Part shown: piece after piece, positions 15,724-24,274 of the stretch
How positions within the stretch are numbered: position 1 is the first letter of the stretch
How the letters are laid out: every line of letters begins with the position of its first letter
Source of the DNA: Fumia xinanensis
GTDB lineage: Bacteria > Bacillota > Clostridia > Oscillospirales > Ruminococcaceae
Direction of reading: 5' to 3'
NCBI RefSeq assembly: GCF_014384905.1
Contig: NZ_JACRSV010000001.1
Location: 744,001 to 808,000, forward strand
Length of the DNA stretch: 64,000 nucleotides
Program-made: the position numbers and the translations under genes
The notes under the pieces: model-generated
What the model was told of the DNA's origin: nothing
The model's input: only the letters and a program-made list of their open reading frames with translations
Databases searched by the model: none

Positions 15724-17151
15724 ATGAATAAAAAAGTAAAATCTATCCTTATCGGAGGCATTGTGCTGCTGCTTTTGGTTGCCGCTGTCGTGGTGCTGAA
15801 GCTGACTGAAAAACCGGCTGAGCAGGAAAACTCTTCCTCGTCTTCCGATTCTTCGGTGATTATGCTGTGGCAGGCGGATCGGGAAGAAGTGGTAAAAGTC
15901 GCCGTGGAAAATGAAAAGGGTGGCTATGTTGCAGAGGCCAGGGAGGACAAAAACTTGACCATCCCTGCCATCGCCGAAGGATATAGGCTCAAAAACAACG
16001 ATTTTGTGACGTTACAAAACAGTATGGCAACGCTGACGGCTACCCGGATCGTGGAAGAAAATCCAGAGGACCTGTCAAAATACGACCTGACAGAGCCGGC
16101 AGTTATCGCTGTGGCGACCCTTTCAGATGGAACAGTGAACACTGTCCGAATTGGCGGACAGCTTCCTACCAGCGGCGGATATTATGCCCAGGTCAACGAC
16201 GATACCACCGTCTATGCTGTTGCAAATGTCGATGTGGATAAGTTGTTTTACGGGGAAGCGGATTTCCTGGACTTGAACATCCTTACTGCTCCCGAATCCG
16301 GCGAGGCAGATATCTCCCGTATCCAGGTGGACGGAGCGGGATTTGCCGATAAGCCCCTGATTTTGGAGGAAGTCCCCGGGGACAGCGGATACGGAAGCGG
16401 CTACAACATCGTAAGCCCCATTTCCGCGGGACTTAATTCCACCACTGGACAGCCGCTGGTGACAGGGCTTCAGAGCCTGACGGCCAGTGAAGCCGCCGCC
16501 ATTGCGAAATCAGGGGAGGACAAAGCCCAATACGGCTTCGACGCGCCCTATGCGGTGGTATCTTACACCCGGGACGGAAAAGATGGCGCGCTGTACATCG
16601 GCGATGAGACGACCTTAGAGGACGGCACCGCCGCCCGCTATCTGATGACGCAGGACAGCGGCGTCATATACACAGTGACGGTTGCAAACCTGCCGTGGAT
16701 TACCGCCGACATTGATAACCTGTTTTCCAGCTTGCTCCTCATCCCGAGCATCGACACGGTGGACACCGTTACCGTTCTGGCGGGAGGGGAAACCTACACC
16801 TTTAAATCCAGTGGCGATGTGCAGAACATCGAAGCCACAGTAAATGGAAACGAGATGGACCCGGACAATTATCGGACCATGTACGAGTTTTTGATTTCCG
16901 CTTCGGCAAAGGAGATTAACTACGGCTCTGAAAAAGGCAATTCCCTGGCCCAAATTACATTCCATTACAGGGACGGCGCCAAATCGGACGACACCATAGA
17001 ATTCTTCTCCATCGCAGGAGGAAGCGACCGGAAATGCATCATTTCTTTAAACGGCAGCGACAGCTTTCTTACCGAGACCCGGTATGTCGACAAACTGACC
17101 GCAAACTGCCAGAAGGTATTAGACGGAGGAGCACCTTCGCTGGACTACTAA
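15724..17151 (+). CDS. DUF4340-domain lipid/membrane-anchored protein
   Basis: A 475-residue protein with one N-terminal helix (KSILIGGIVLLLLVAAVVVLKL, residues 5-26 region) and a Ser-rich linker. It is followed by repeated beta-rich DUF4340 units: for example NNDFVTLQNSMATLTATRIVEENPEDLSKYDL and a later copy around ISAGLNSTTGQPLVTGL. Such proteins regularly close Gld-type ABC operons. Start ATG is 3 nt after the stop of the GldG-like gene, so translation is coupled. Function in the transporter is not known. Confidence 0.88.
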   Translation: MNKKVKSILIGGIVLLLLVAAVVVLKLTEKPAEQENSSSSSDSSVIMLWQADREEVVKVAVENEKGGYVAEAREDKNLTIPAIAEGYRLKNNDFVTLQNSMATLTATRIVEENPEDLSKYDLTEPAVIAVATLSDGTVNTVRIGGQLPTSGGYYAQVNDDTTVYAVANVDVDKLFYGEADFLDLNILTAPESGEADISRIQVDGAGFADKPLILEEVPGDSGYGSGYNIVSPISAGLNSTTGQPLVTGLQSLTASEAAAIAKSGEDKAQYGFDAPYAVVSYTRDGKDGALYIGDETTLEDGTAARYLMTQDSGVIYTVTVANLPWITADIDNLFSSLLLIPSIDTVDTVTVLAGGETYTFKSSGDVQNIEATVNGNEMDPDNYRTMYEFLISASAKEINYGSEKGNSLAQITFHYRDGAKSDDTIEFFSIAGGSDRKCIISLNGSDSFLTETRYVDKLTANCQKVLDGGAPSLDY

Positions 17152-17165
17152 TCAATTGGATTTTG

Positions 17166-17192
17166 CAGGACGGAGAAATCCGTCCTGTTTTC
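17166..17192 (+). terminator. Terminator of the Gld-type operon
   Basis: CAGGACGGA, loop GAAA, TCCGTCCTG, then a T-rich tail. Confidence 0.85.
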
Positions 17193-17218
17193 CTCTAAAA
17201 AGACGAAAGGGCATTTTT

Positions 17219-19366
17219 ATGGACATCAACAAAAAACTGGCCGAGGAGTTTTCCGTCGGCCTTCATCAAATCGAAAACACGGTAAAGCTCATTGACGAGG
17301 GGAACACCATCCCCTTCATCGCCCGGTACCGCAAAGAGGCGACCGGCTCTTTGGACGACCAGGTGCTCCGGGAAATCCACGAGCGGTTAGAGTACCTGCG
17401 AGGCCTGGAAAAGCGCAAGGAGGAAATCGTCGCCGCCATCGAGGGGCAGGAAAAGATGACCGACGAGCTGCGGGAGGCCATCGACGGGGCCAAAACCCTG
17501 GCCGAATTGGACGACCTCTACAGGCCCTACCGGCCCAAGCGGAAAACCAGGGCTTCGGTCGCGCGGGAGAAAGGTTTGGAGCCTTTGTCCCAGTTTATCA
17601 TGGAGCAGAAAATCTGTGATTTGAACGGCGAAGCGGAGAAATATGTGGACGAGGAAAAAGGGGTGTTGAACGCCGAGGAAGCGATCGCTGGGGCTCAGGA
17701 CATCATCGCCGAGGATATTTCAGACGACGCGAACGTGAGAAAAGAGCTCCGGGCCTTTGTTTTCCGCACCGGCAAGGTGGTGACAAAAGCCGCCGACCCG
17801 GAGGCTCAGTCGGTTTACGAGATGTACTACGAGTTTTCCGAGCCAGTGAACAAAATCGCCGGTCACCGGGTTTTGGCCATTGAGCGGGGCGAACGGGAAG
17901 AATTTTTAAAGGTTTCGGTGGAAATCGACGAAGCTGCGGCTGTGGGCGCCCTTCAGAAAAACTACGTCAGGGCGAAAAATCCCTGCGGCGAAATCGTGGC
18001 GGCGGCCTGCGCGGACAGCTTTTCCAGGCTGATTTACCCCTCCATTGAGCGGGAAATCCGAAACGTCCTCTTCGAGGACGCCAGCGCCCAGGCCATCAAG
18101 GTCTTTTCCGCCAATCTGCGGCAGCTTTTGATGCAGCCGCCGGTCAAGGATTCGGTGACCCTGGGATTTGACCCCGCTTACCGCACCGGCTGCAAAATCG
18201 CCGTGGTGGACGGGACGGGCAAGGTGCTGGACACCACGGTGGTGTACCCCACCATGCCCCACAACGACATCCCCGGGGCGAAGAAAAAGCTCACAGAGCT
18301 CATCAAAAAATACCATGTAAACACCATCGCCATCGGAAACGGCACCGCCTCCCGGGAAAGCGAGAAATTTGTAGCCGAGCTCATCAAAGAGCTGGACGAG
18401 CCGGTAAGCTACATGGTGGTATCCGAGGCGGGGGCTTCGGTCTACTCGGCCTCCAAGCTAGCGGCGGAGGAATTCCCCCAGTTTGACGTGTCGCTGCGGT
18501 CGGCGGTGTCCATCGCCCGACGGCTCCAGGACCCGCTGGCCGAGCTTGTAAAAATCGACCCCAAGGCCATCGGAGTGGGGCAGTACCAGCACGACATGGC
18601 GCCGAAGCAGCTCTCCGAGGCTCTGGATGGGGTGGTGGAGTCCTGCGTCAACTTGGTGGGTGTCGATTTAAACACCGCCTCCCAGCCCCTTTTGGCAAAG
18701 GTTGCGGGCATTAACAGCGGCGTGGCCAAAAACATCGTTATCTATCGGGAGGAAAACGGGGCTTTCTCCGACCGGAAGCAGCTTTTGAAGGTTGCAAAGC
18801 TGGGCAAAAAGGCCTTTGAGCAGTGCGCCGGATTCCTGCGGATTCTGGGCGGCAAGTCGATTCTCGACAACACCGGCGTCCACCCGGAGTCCTACAAGGC
18901 GGCCGAGGGGCTGTTAAAAGAGTGCGGCTACAGCCTCAAGGACGCGGAGCAGGGAAACCTCAGTGAGTTAAAGGCCCGGGCGGACGAAATCGGTATTCGG
19001 GTATTGGCCGAGCGGCTTGAGGTGGGTGAGCCGACCCTCCGGGACATCATCGAGGAGCTTTTAAAGCCCGGACGGGACCCTCGCGACGAGCTGCCGCCCC
19101 CCATGCTCCGTACCGACGTCATGGAGATGAAGGATTTAAAGGCTGGGATGGAGCTCAAAGGCACTGTCCGCAACGTTATCGACTTTGGGGCCTTTGTGGA
19201 CATCGGCGTCCATCAGGATGGGCTGGTCCACATCTCGCAAATCTGCGACCGGTACATCAAACACCCTCTGGAAGTGGTCAAGGTGGGGGATGTGGTGACA
19301 GTCTGGGTGCTGGACGTAGACCTTCAAAAGAAACGCATCTCTTTGACCATGAAAAAGCCCAAGTAA
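17219..19366 (+). CDS. tex: Tex-family S1 RNA-binding protein
   Basis: A 715-residue Tex protein. Residues 1-200 form the helical Tex-N region (GLHQIENTVKLIDEGNTIPFIARYRKEATGSLDD). A YqgF-like RNase H fold lies around 320-450 (GFDPAYRTGCKIAVVDGTGKVLDT). A double helix-hairpin-helix region lies near 490-560, and one S1 domain closes the protein (GMELKGTVRNVIDFGAFVDIGVHQDGLVHIS, about 645-712). I begin at the ATG at 17219, preceded by CGAAAGGG; the frame extends upstream over the terminator, which is not coding. Tex acts in transcription-associated RNA binding. Confidence 0.95.
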   Translation: MDINKKLAEEFSVGLHQIENTVKLIDEGNTIPFIARYRKEATGSLDDQVLREIHERLEYLRGLEKRKEEIVAAIEGQEKMTDELREAIDGAKTLAELDDLYRPYRPKRKTRASVAREKGLEPLSQFIMEQKICDLNGEAEKYVDEEKGVLNAEEAIAGAQDIIAEDISDDANVRKELRAFVFRTGKVVTKAADPEAQSVYEMYYEFSEPVNKIAGHRVLAIERGEREEFLKVSVEIDEAAAVGALQKNYVRAKNPCGEIVAAACADSFSRLIYPSIEREIRNVLFEDASAQAIKVFSANLRQLLMQPPVKDSVTLGFDPAYRTGCKIAVVDGTGKVLDTTVVYPTMPHNDIPGAKKKLTELIKKYHVNTIAIGNGTASRESEKFVAELIKELDEPVSYMVVSEAGASVYSASKLAAEEFPQFDVSLRSAVSIARRLQDPLAELVKIDPKAIGVGQYQHDMAPKQLSEALDGVVESCVNLVGVDLNTASQPLLAKVAGINSGVAKNIVIYREENGAFSDRKQLLKVAKLGKKAFEQCAGFLRILGGKSILDNTGVHPESYKAAEGLLKECGYSLKDAEQGNLSELKARADEIGIRVLAERLEVGEPTLRDIIEELLKPGRDPRDELPPPMLRTDVMEMKDLKAGMELKGTVRNVIDFGAFVDIGVHQDGLVHISQICDRYIKHPLEVVKVGDVVTVWVLDVDLQKKRISLTMKKPK

Positions 19367-19533
19367 TTTACCGGCAAAATGCTCATGAATCCTCTCGATT
19401 TCTCCCGATTTTGCGCCAAAACAGACAAATGGCCCAAAATGAAATGAAAAATGAGAAATTGAGAGATAACGAGTATAACTGAGAGATTAAGAGAGAATTG
19501 GGGACTTAAATGAAAAAACGGCTGATTTTCAGA

Positions 19534-19562
19534 TTGACATGGAGCCCCCTGTTTCGTATAAT
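19534..19562 (+). promoter_or_regulatory. Consensus promoter of rplM-rpsI
   Basis: TTGACA (19534-19539), 17 nt, TATAAT (19557-19562): a perfect vegetative consensus with optimal spacing, as expected for a ribosomal protein operon. Confidence 0.9.
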
Positions 19563-19650
19563 AAATCTTGTTGTGAAAACGAAAAGCAGGAATTCTCGTA
19601 TTTTTGCGCGTTTTTGATTGTAAAAACGAGTTTTCGAAGAAAAATTTGGA
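19563..19650 (+). ncRNA. Structured 5' leader of rplM (possible L13-type leader)
   Basis: About 90 nt of leader holds a nested structure: an inner hairpin CGTTTTT/AAAAACG around GATTGTA, and outer CGAAAA/TTTTCG complementarity. Autoregulatory L13 leaders are known in Firmicutes; I see the structure but cannot test the covariance model. Confidence 0.35.
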
Positions 19651-19660
19651 GGTAAAAGAT

Positions 19661-20089
19661 ATGTCTACTACAATGCCAAAAGCAGCTGACATCAGCCGTA
19701 AATGGTATGTGCTCGACGCCGCCGGCAAACCCCTGGGCCGCGTTGCTGCAAAAGCCGCCGATTTGCTCCGCGGCAAACATAAACCTACCTTTGCTCCTCA
19801 CATGGACTGCGGCGACCACGTCGTCATCATCAACTGTGAGAAAGCAGTTCTGACCGGCAACAAGCTGGAGCAGAAATACTACCGCTGGCACACCGGCTGG
19901 GTAGGCCACCTGAAAGAAATCAAATACGCACATTTGATGGAAGCCAATCCCGAAAAGGCGATGATGCTTGCAGTGAAGGGCATGGTTCCTGACACTGTAA
20001 TCGGCCGTCAGGCACTTCGTCGTCTCAGAACATACAGAGGGGCTGAGCACAAAAATCAGGCTCAGAAACCCGAAGTATGTGAGTTTTAA
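19661..20089 (+). CDS. rplM: 50S ribosomal protein L13
   Basis: A 142-residue L13, the normal length. Recognisable blocks are KWYVLDAAGKPLGRVAAKAADLLRGKHKP, HMDCGDHVVIINCEKAVLTGNK, YRWHTGWVGHLK and the VKGMVPDTVIGRQALRRLRTYRGAEHKN tail. The ATG at 19661 has TTTGGAGG 8 nt upstream; the frame is open further 5' but over the leader. rpsI follows after 22 nt. Confidence 0.98.
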   Translation: MSTTMPKAADISRKWYVLDAAGKPLGRVAAKAADLLRGKHKPTFAPHMDCGDHVVIINCEKAVLTGNKLEQKYYRWHTGWVGHLKEIKYAHLMEANPEKAMMLAVKGMVPDTVIGRQALRRLRTYRGAEHKNQAQKPEVCEF

Positions 20090-20111
20090 TCAGTGAAGGG
20101 AGGCAATTTGA

Positions 20112-20510
20112 ATGTACGAATCTAAACCATATTTTTATGGCACCGGCAGAAGAAAAAGCTCTGTCGCAAGAGTAAGAGTTTACCAGGGCACCGGCAACAT
20201 CACCATCAACGGCCGTGACATCGGAGAGTATTTCGGCCTGGATACGCTGAAACTCATCGTTCGTCAGCCCCTCGCACTGACCGAGACCGAGGGTAAATTT
20301 GACATCGTCTGCACCGTCCAGGGCGGCGGCGTTACCGGCCAGGCAGGCGCAATCCGCCACGGCTTGTCCCGCGCTCTGCTTCAGTACGACGCAGAACTCC
20401 GTCCCGCCCTCAAGAAGGCTGGATTCCTGACCCGTGACCCGAGAATGAAAGAGCGTAAGAAATACGGTCTTAAAGCTGCTCGCCGCGCACCTCAGTTCTC
20501 CAAACGTTAG
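20112..20510 (+). CDS. rpsI: 30S ribosomal protein S9
   Basis: A 132-residue S9. It shows FYGTGRRKSSVARVRVYQGTGNITINGRD at the start, QAGAIRHGLSRALLQYD in the middle and the universal basic end, DPRMKERKKYGLKAARRAPQFSKR, which reaches the P-site tRNA. Ribosome site AAGGGAGG ahead of the ATG. Second and last gene of the L13-S9 operon; a terminator follows 20 nt after the stop. Confidence 0.98.
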   Translation: MYESKPYFYGTGRRKSSVARVRVYQGTGNITINGRDIGEYFGLDTLKLIVRQPLALTETEGKFDIVCTVQGGGVTGQAGAIRHGLSRALLQYDAELRPALKKAGFLTRDPRMKERKKYGLKAARRAPQFSKR

Positions 20511-20530
20511 TTTTGGATTTTATCGAAATG

Positions 20531-20568
20531 CAAAAGCCCTGCCGGGAAACCGGCGGGGCTTTGTTTTG
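20531..20568 (+). terminator. Terminator of rplM-rpsI
   Basis: AAAAGCCCTGCCGG pairs with CCGGCGGGGCTTT with one wobble, then TTTGTTTT. Confidence 0.9.
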
Positions 20569-20588
20569 TACCTATTTAAGAGGACATA

Positions 20589-20789
20589 TCAGTGGTTGTC
20601 TGAACTACGGGAGCATTTTTTCTCACAGCAGGCTTCGATGGCTGCACGCTGAACCGCTATAGTGGCGAGTACGTCGCCAATCTGGGTAAAAACGGCTGCC
20701 AAAATACCGATTTCCTCGGTGGAGCGGTCTTGGGCCAGGCCGATAGCGGCGGCGGTGGTTACGGTTGCGAGTTCTTCGGGGCAGAGCAT
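20589..20789 (-). CDS. Small conserved-type protein (DUF6774-like)
   Basis: A 66-residue protein: CPEELATVTTAAAIGLAQDRSTEEIGILAAVFTQIGDVLATIAVQRAAIEACC, then a Cys/Lys-rich end. The alternation of Ala/Ile/Leu with PEEL and FTQIGDVLATIA recalls small Firmicutes proteins grouped as DUF6774, known only as short alpha-helical proteins. Start ATG is backed by GAGGTG 5 nt upstream. It lies downstream of the beta-galactosidase gene but is separated from it by a bidirectional terminator, so it likely has its own transcript. Confidence 0.7.
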   Translation of the reverse strand: MLCPEELATVTTAAAIGLAQDRSTEEIGILAAVFTQIGDVLATIAVQRAAIEACCEKKCSRSSDNH

Positions 20790-20855
20790 GGTATCACCTC
20801 GTTACCAAGTATATGGAGATTTCCGGGATTCATGCGAATTTTTGCCGGCTGCGCA

Positions 20856-20886
20856 AAAAGAGCACAGCGTTTTGCTGTGCTCTTTT
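20856..20886. terminator. Bidirectional terminator after the beta-galactosidase gene
   Basis: AAAAGAGCACAGC, loop GTTTT, GCTGTGCTCTTTT. A and T runs on the two sides allow use in either direction. Confidence 0.85.
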
Positions 20887-20897
20887 CTCATGCTGGT

Positions 20898-23800
20898 TTA
20901 CTTTAACTTAACGGGGGAGAGTTCCAGGCGGAAGGTGAATTCCAGTTCCTCAAACCGGTATTCCTTCTGTGGGGCGGGGCCGCAGGAGCCGGAGCCGATG
21001 CCGTACTGCTTGTAGTCGAGACAAAGTACGGTGTGTCCGGATTCTGTGAGCTCATAGGCGTGCTTTTTGCTCCCCAGCTCCTCCTGGGTATAGTGAGAGG
21101 CATTAAAGGAAAATGTGTCGGACGAGGAGGCGAACAGGGCGGTCTCCCCGTCGGAGAGGCAGGCGTAGCGGCAGCCGAAATGGCTTCCGTTTTCCTGAGG
21201 CTTCAGATAATTTTCGTGGAGTTCCCGGACGGTGGAATCAAACCGGGAAAGCCAGCTGGAACGGCGTTTGTCCATATAGCTTTCGTTGGGGCCGTAGCCG
21301 AAATACTCCACCTGCTCCATGTGATTGGGTAGGAAAGCGCGGATGCCGAAACGGGGGAGGCTGGGGAATTCCGGATCCCGCTTGACGTCAAGATTTACTT
21401 TGACGGTTCCGTCGGAACAGACGGTCCATGTCGCTTCCACGTCGAGAATCCGCTGGATATAGACAGCGGAGATGGAGAGGGTGCTTTTGAGCACGATTTC
21501 CTTGCCGTTTTGGTTAATCCCGGTGTCGTAGGCGCGGGCGACGATGCGGTCGTAGCCTGCTGTGCGCCACTCCTTGGCGGGGACGAAATCGTTGTCGGTG
21601 GGTGCGCGCCAGATGTTGTATTCCATGGGCTTTGTGAGCAGGGTACGGTTTTCAAAGACCATCTCGCTGAAAACAGCCCGGTGTTTGTCATAGACATAGC
21701 GGAAGTTGCCGCCGGTAACGATGACCTCCCGGTCGGTTTCCTCGTAGGAGAGGGGAGCGCAGAGGCGGGAGGGTGAAAGTTCTGCAAAGCGTTTTTCAGC
21801 CGGGGCTCCTTCCGACAGAAGAATTTGGTCAAAGCCCAAAAGATGCCCTTTTTGGGTCAGAGCGGCGTCCTCCCGTTGTTTATAGATAAAACGGATAGCC
21901 ACATTTCCCTCGGTGGGGAAGACGCAGTCCAAAAAGACCTGTTTCGACTGATGGGGGGCGATGTCCAGCATCCAGCGCTCGGTGATCTCTCCGGTTTCGA
22001 CGACAAAACCGTCCACTGTGATCTCGTAAAAGACGTCTGCCGCATCTTTTAAGTTTACAAAGTCGAGCTGGTTTGTAAAGCGGAAGCATTTTTTGGAAAG
22101 GTCCTCCAAGGCGGCGCGAACCGGGCGGATGACGTTTTTGTATTCCAAAAGGCCTGTATGAGGCGTGCGGTCGGGGTAGACGAGACCGTCCATACAGAAG
22201 TTTCCGTCATGTGGAAACTCCCCGAAGTCGCCGCCGTAATAGTATTTTTTTCGGCCGTCTGGAGTCCGGCCCATATAGACCGCGTGGTCGCACCACTCCC
22301 AGACAAAGCCTCCGCAGAAGTTGTCGTAGGGGAAGAGTTTTTGGTAGTAATCTTCGATATCCCCGGGGCCGTTGCCCATGGCGTGGACATATTCGCAGAG
22401 GATCATGGGGCGGGTCTTGGTTTTGTCCTCCAGATAGTCAATGCTTTCCTCAATGGTGGGGTACATCCGGCTGTGGAGGTCGATGTTCTGGGTATCAAGG
22501 GGTTTATCCAATCCGTCGGGCAGATAGAAATAGCTCTCATAGTGGGTGGGGCGGGTGTCGTCATAGGATTTTATCCAGGCGGCGGCCTTGACGAAATTGT
22601 CGCCGTAGCCCGATTCGTTCCCCAGGCTCCAGATCACCGCCGAGGGGTGGTTTTGGTCCCGGATAACCAGCCGCTGAATCCGGTCGAGAATCGCCTCTTC
22701 AAACATGGGGTTGTGGGCGATGCGGGCGTAATTCCATTTGCCCTCTTTGTCGTAAACGGTGCAGACGCCGTGGGTTTCAATGTCCGCTTCGTCGACCACG
22801 TAGAATCCAAACCGGTCGCACAGCTCCATAAATTCCGGCGCGTTAGGGTAGTGGCTGGTGCGGATGGCATTTACATTGTGTTCCTTCATCAGCTTCATAT
22901 CCCGGATCACGTCTTCCATGGTGACGGCGGGGCCTGCGAGGGGGCTGCTGTCGTGGCGGTTGACGCCGCGGAATTTTACCGGCTGGCCGTTGATTTTGAG
23001 CACCCGGTTTTCGATTTTCACTTCCCTAAAGCCCACGTTTACCGGTATGTATTCGTCGCCGGAGTTGAGGAGCAGGGTGTAGAGAAAGGGGGTTTCCGCC
23101 GTCCAGAGCTTGGGATTCTCAACGGTGAGAGAGAAGAAATTCCCGTCAATAGTCCCCTGAGCGGCCGCCTGGGAAGTCTCGTCCAGAAGGATGTATTCCA
23201 CGCCGGAAATGCTGCCCTCCGTGTCCAGCTGGACGCTTAGTTCAGCGGAATCGTAAGAATCGTTCAGAACGGTGTTTACCCGGATGTCCCGAATGTGATT
23301 TTTGGGGCGTTTGAGGAGGTAAACGTCCCGGAAAATGCCGGAGGAACGGAATTTATCCTGGTCTTCCAGATAACTGCCGTCGCACCATTTGAGCACCAGC
23401 ACCGAGAGGGTGTTTTCCCCTTGGCGAATGAAATCAGTCACGTCGAATTCAGAGGGGGAATGGGAAACCTGGCTGTAGCCTACAAACTGCCCGTTAAGCC
23501 AGACATAAAAGCAGGAATCCACCCCTTCAAAGTTCAGGTACTGCCGCTCGTCCGCCGGTTTCAGATCGAGCTGGAAGCTCGTCTCATAGGCGCCACAGGG
23601 GTTGTCCAGAGGGACGTAGGGCGGGTCGTAGGGGAAGGGGTATTTGATGTTGGTGTACTGGTGGTGGTCGTAGCCGTGGCACTGCCACACCGACGGCACC
23701 GGTATGATGTCTTTGAAGAAGTCGTCGGTTTCAGCTTCCCAGAAAGGGGTTTTCAGATCGTAAATGCTCTCAAAGTAGCGAAAGCTCCAGCCTCCGTTTA

Positions 23801-23939
23801 AAAGCTGGAACCGCTCGGAGGATTTGCGTTCTCCCGACAGGGCGGCGTTAACCGAAAAATAAGGGATGTAGTATGCGCGGTTTGGTTCAGTACCAACGTG
23901 AAGAATATTAGGGTTTTCATAGTATTTTTCAATCAGCAT
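20898..23939 (-). CDS. lacZ: Beta-galactosidase, glycoside hydrolase family 2 (LacZ type)
   Basis: A 1013-residue GH2 enzyme of LacZ length. The acid/base glutamate lies in SLGNESGYG near residue 440 and the nucleophile in MILCEYVHAMGNGPG near residue 514. Other LacZ signatures: VNRHDSSPLAGPAVTMEDVIRD, RTSHYPNAPEF, and the sugar-site GYGPNESYMD in the C-terminal small-chain domain. No signal peptide, so cytoplasmic lactose/galactoside hydrolysis is expected. I start at the ATG at 23939, 6 nt after GAGGTG; an upstream in-frame start at 24005 has no ribosome site. A TATAAT on the minus strand (23997-23992) suggests its promoter. Confidence 0.95.
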   Translation of the reverse strand: MLIEKYYENPNILHVGTEPNRAYYIPYFSVNAALSGERKSSERFQLLNGGWSFRYFESIYDLKTPFWEAETDDFFKDIIPVPSVWQCHGYDHHQYTNIKYPFPYDPPYVPLDNPCGAYETSFQLDLKPADERQYLNFEGVDSCFYVWLNGQFVGYSQVSHSPSEFDVTDFIRQGENTLSVLVLKWCDGSYLEDQDKFRSSGIFRDVYLLKRPKNHIRDIRVNTVLNDSYDSAELSVQLDTEGSISGVEYILLDETSQAAAQGTIDGNFFSLTVENPKLWTAETPFLYTLLLNSGDEYIPVNVGFREVKIENRVLKINGQPVKFRGVNRHDSSPLAGPAVTMEDVIRDMKLMKEHNVNAIRTSHYPNAPEFMELCDRFGFYVVDEADIETHGVCTVYDKEGKWNYARIAHNPMFEEAILDRIQRLVIRDQNHPSAVIWSLGNESGYGDNFVKAAAWIKSYDDTRPTHYESYFYLPDGLDKPLDTQNIDLHSRMYPTIEESIDYLEDKTKTRPMILCEYVHAMGNGPGDIEDYYQKLFPYDNFCGGFVWEWCDHAVYMGRTPDGRKKYYYGGDFGEFPHDGNFCMDGLVYPDRTPHTGLLEYKNVIRPVRAALEDLSKKCFRFTNQLDFVNLKDAADVFYEITVDGFVVETGEITERWMLDIAPHQSKQVFLDCVFPTEGNVAIRFIYKQREDAALTQKGHLLGFDQILLSEGAPAEKRFAELSPSRLCAPLSYEETDREVIVTGGNFRYVYDKHRAVFSEMVFENRTLLTKPMEYNIWRAPTDNDFVPAKEWRTAGYDRIVARAYDTGINQNGKEIVLKSTLSISAVYIQRILDVEATWTVCSDGTVKVNLDVKRDPEFPSLPRFGIRAFLPNHMEQVEYFGYGPNESYMDKRRSSWLSRFDSTVRELHENYLKPQENGSHFGCRYACLSDGETALFASSSDTFSFNASHYTQEELGSKKHAYELTESGHTVLCLDYKQYGIGSGSCGPAPQKEYRFEELEFTFRLELSPVKLK

Positions 23940-24124
23940 CCGTTGCACCTCATTATTGTTTCTTTTTGCAATTTTGACCTTGCTGGTACCTATTATAATA
24001 CACATTAAACTTTTTTTCTACCCTTAATTTCTCATAATTATGGATTATTTTTGCAGTGAATTTTTCGGAAATATAGGGGATTTCTAGAAAATATCCGGTT
24101 TTTACAGCTCGGGAAAGAGAAAAG

Positions 24125-24153
24125 TTGAAATATTTCCCGAAAAGTGATAAAAT
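24125..24153 (+). promoter_or_regulatory. Promoter of recJ
   Basis: TTGAAA (24125-24130), 17 nt, TAAAAT (24148-24153). The 120-nt leader downstream holds a weak AGTGAG/CTCACT pairing. Confidence 0.6.
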
Positions 24154-24274
24154 AATACTTTAGTGAGTGTTTTGCCTCAGGGAATAAAATGGCCTCACTC
24201 GTAAAAACAAAGTGTGAAATATGCGCATTTTAGGTGAGAGAATTGCGCATAATCATATAGACAGGGAGGACGTT

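Noticed and set aside
22158..23240. 360-codon plus-strand frame inside the beta-galactosidase gene
   Set aside because: Antisense shadow of lacZ; no ribosome site and no recognised domain.
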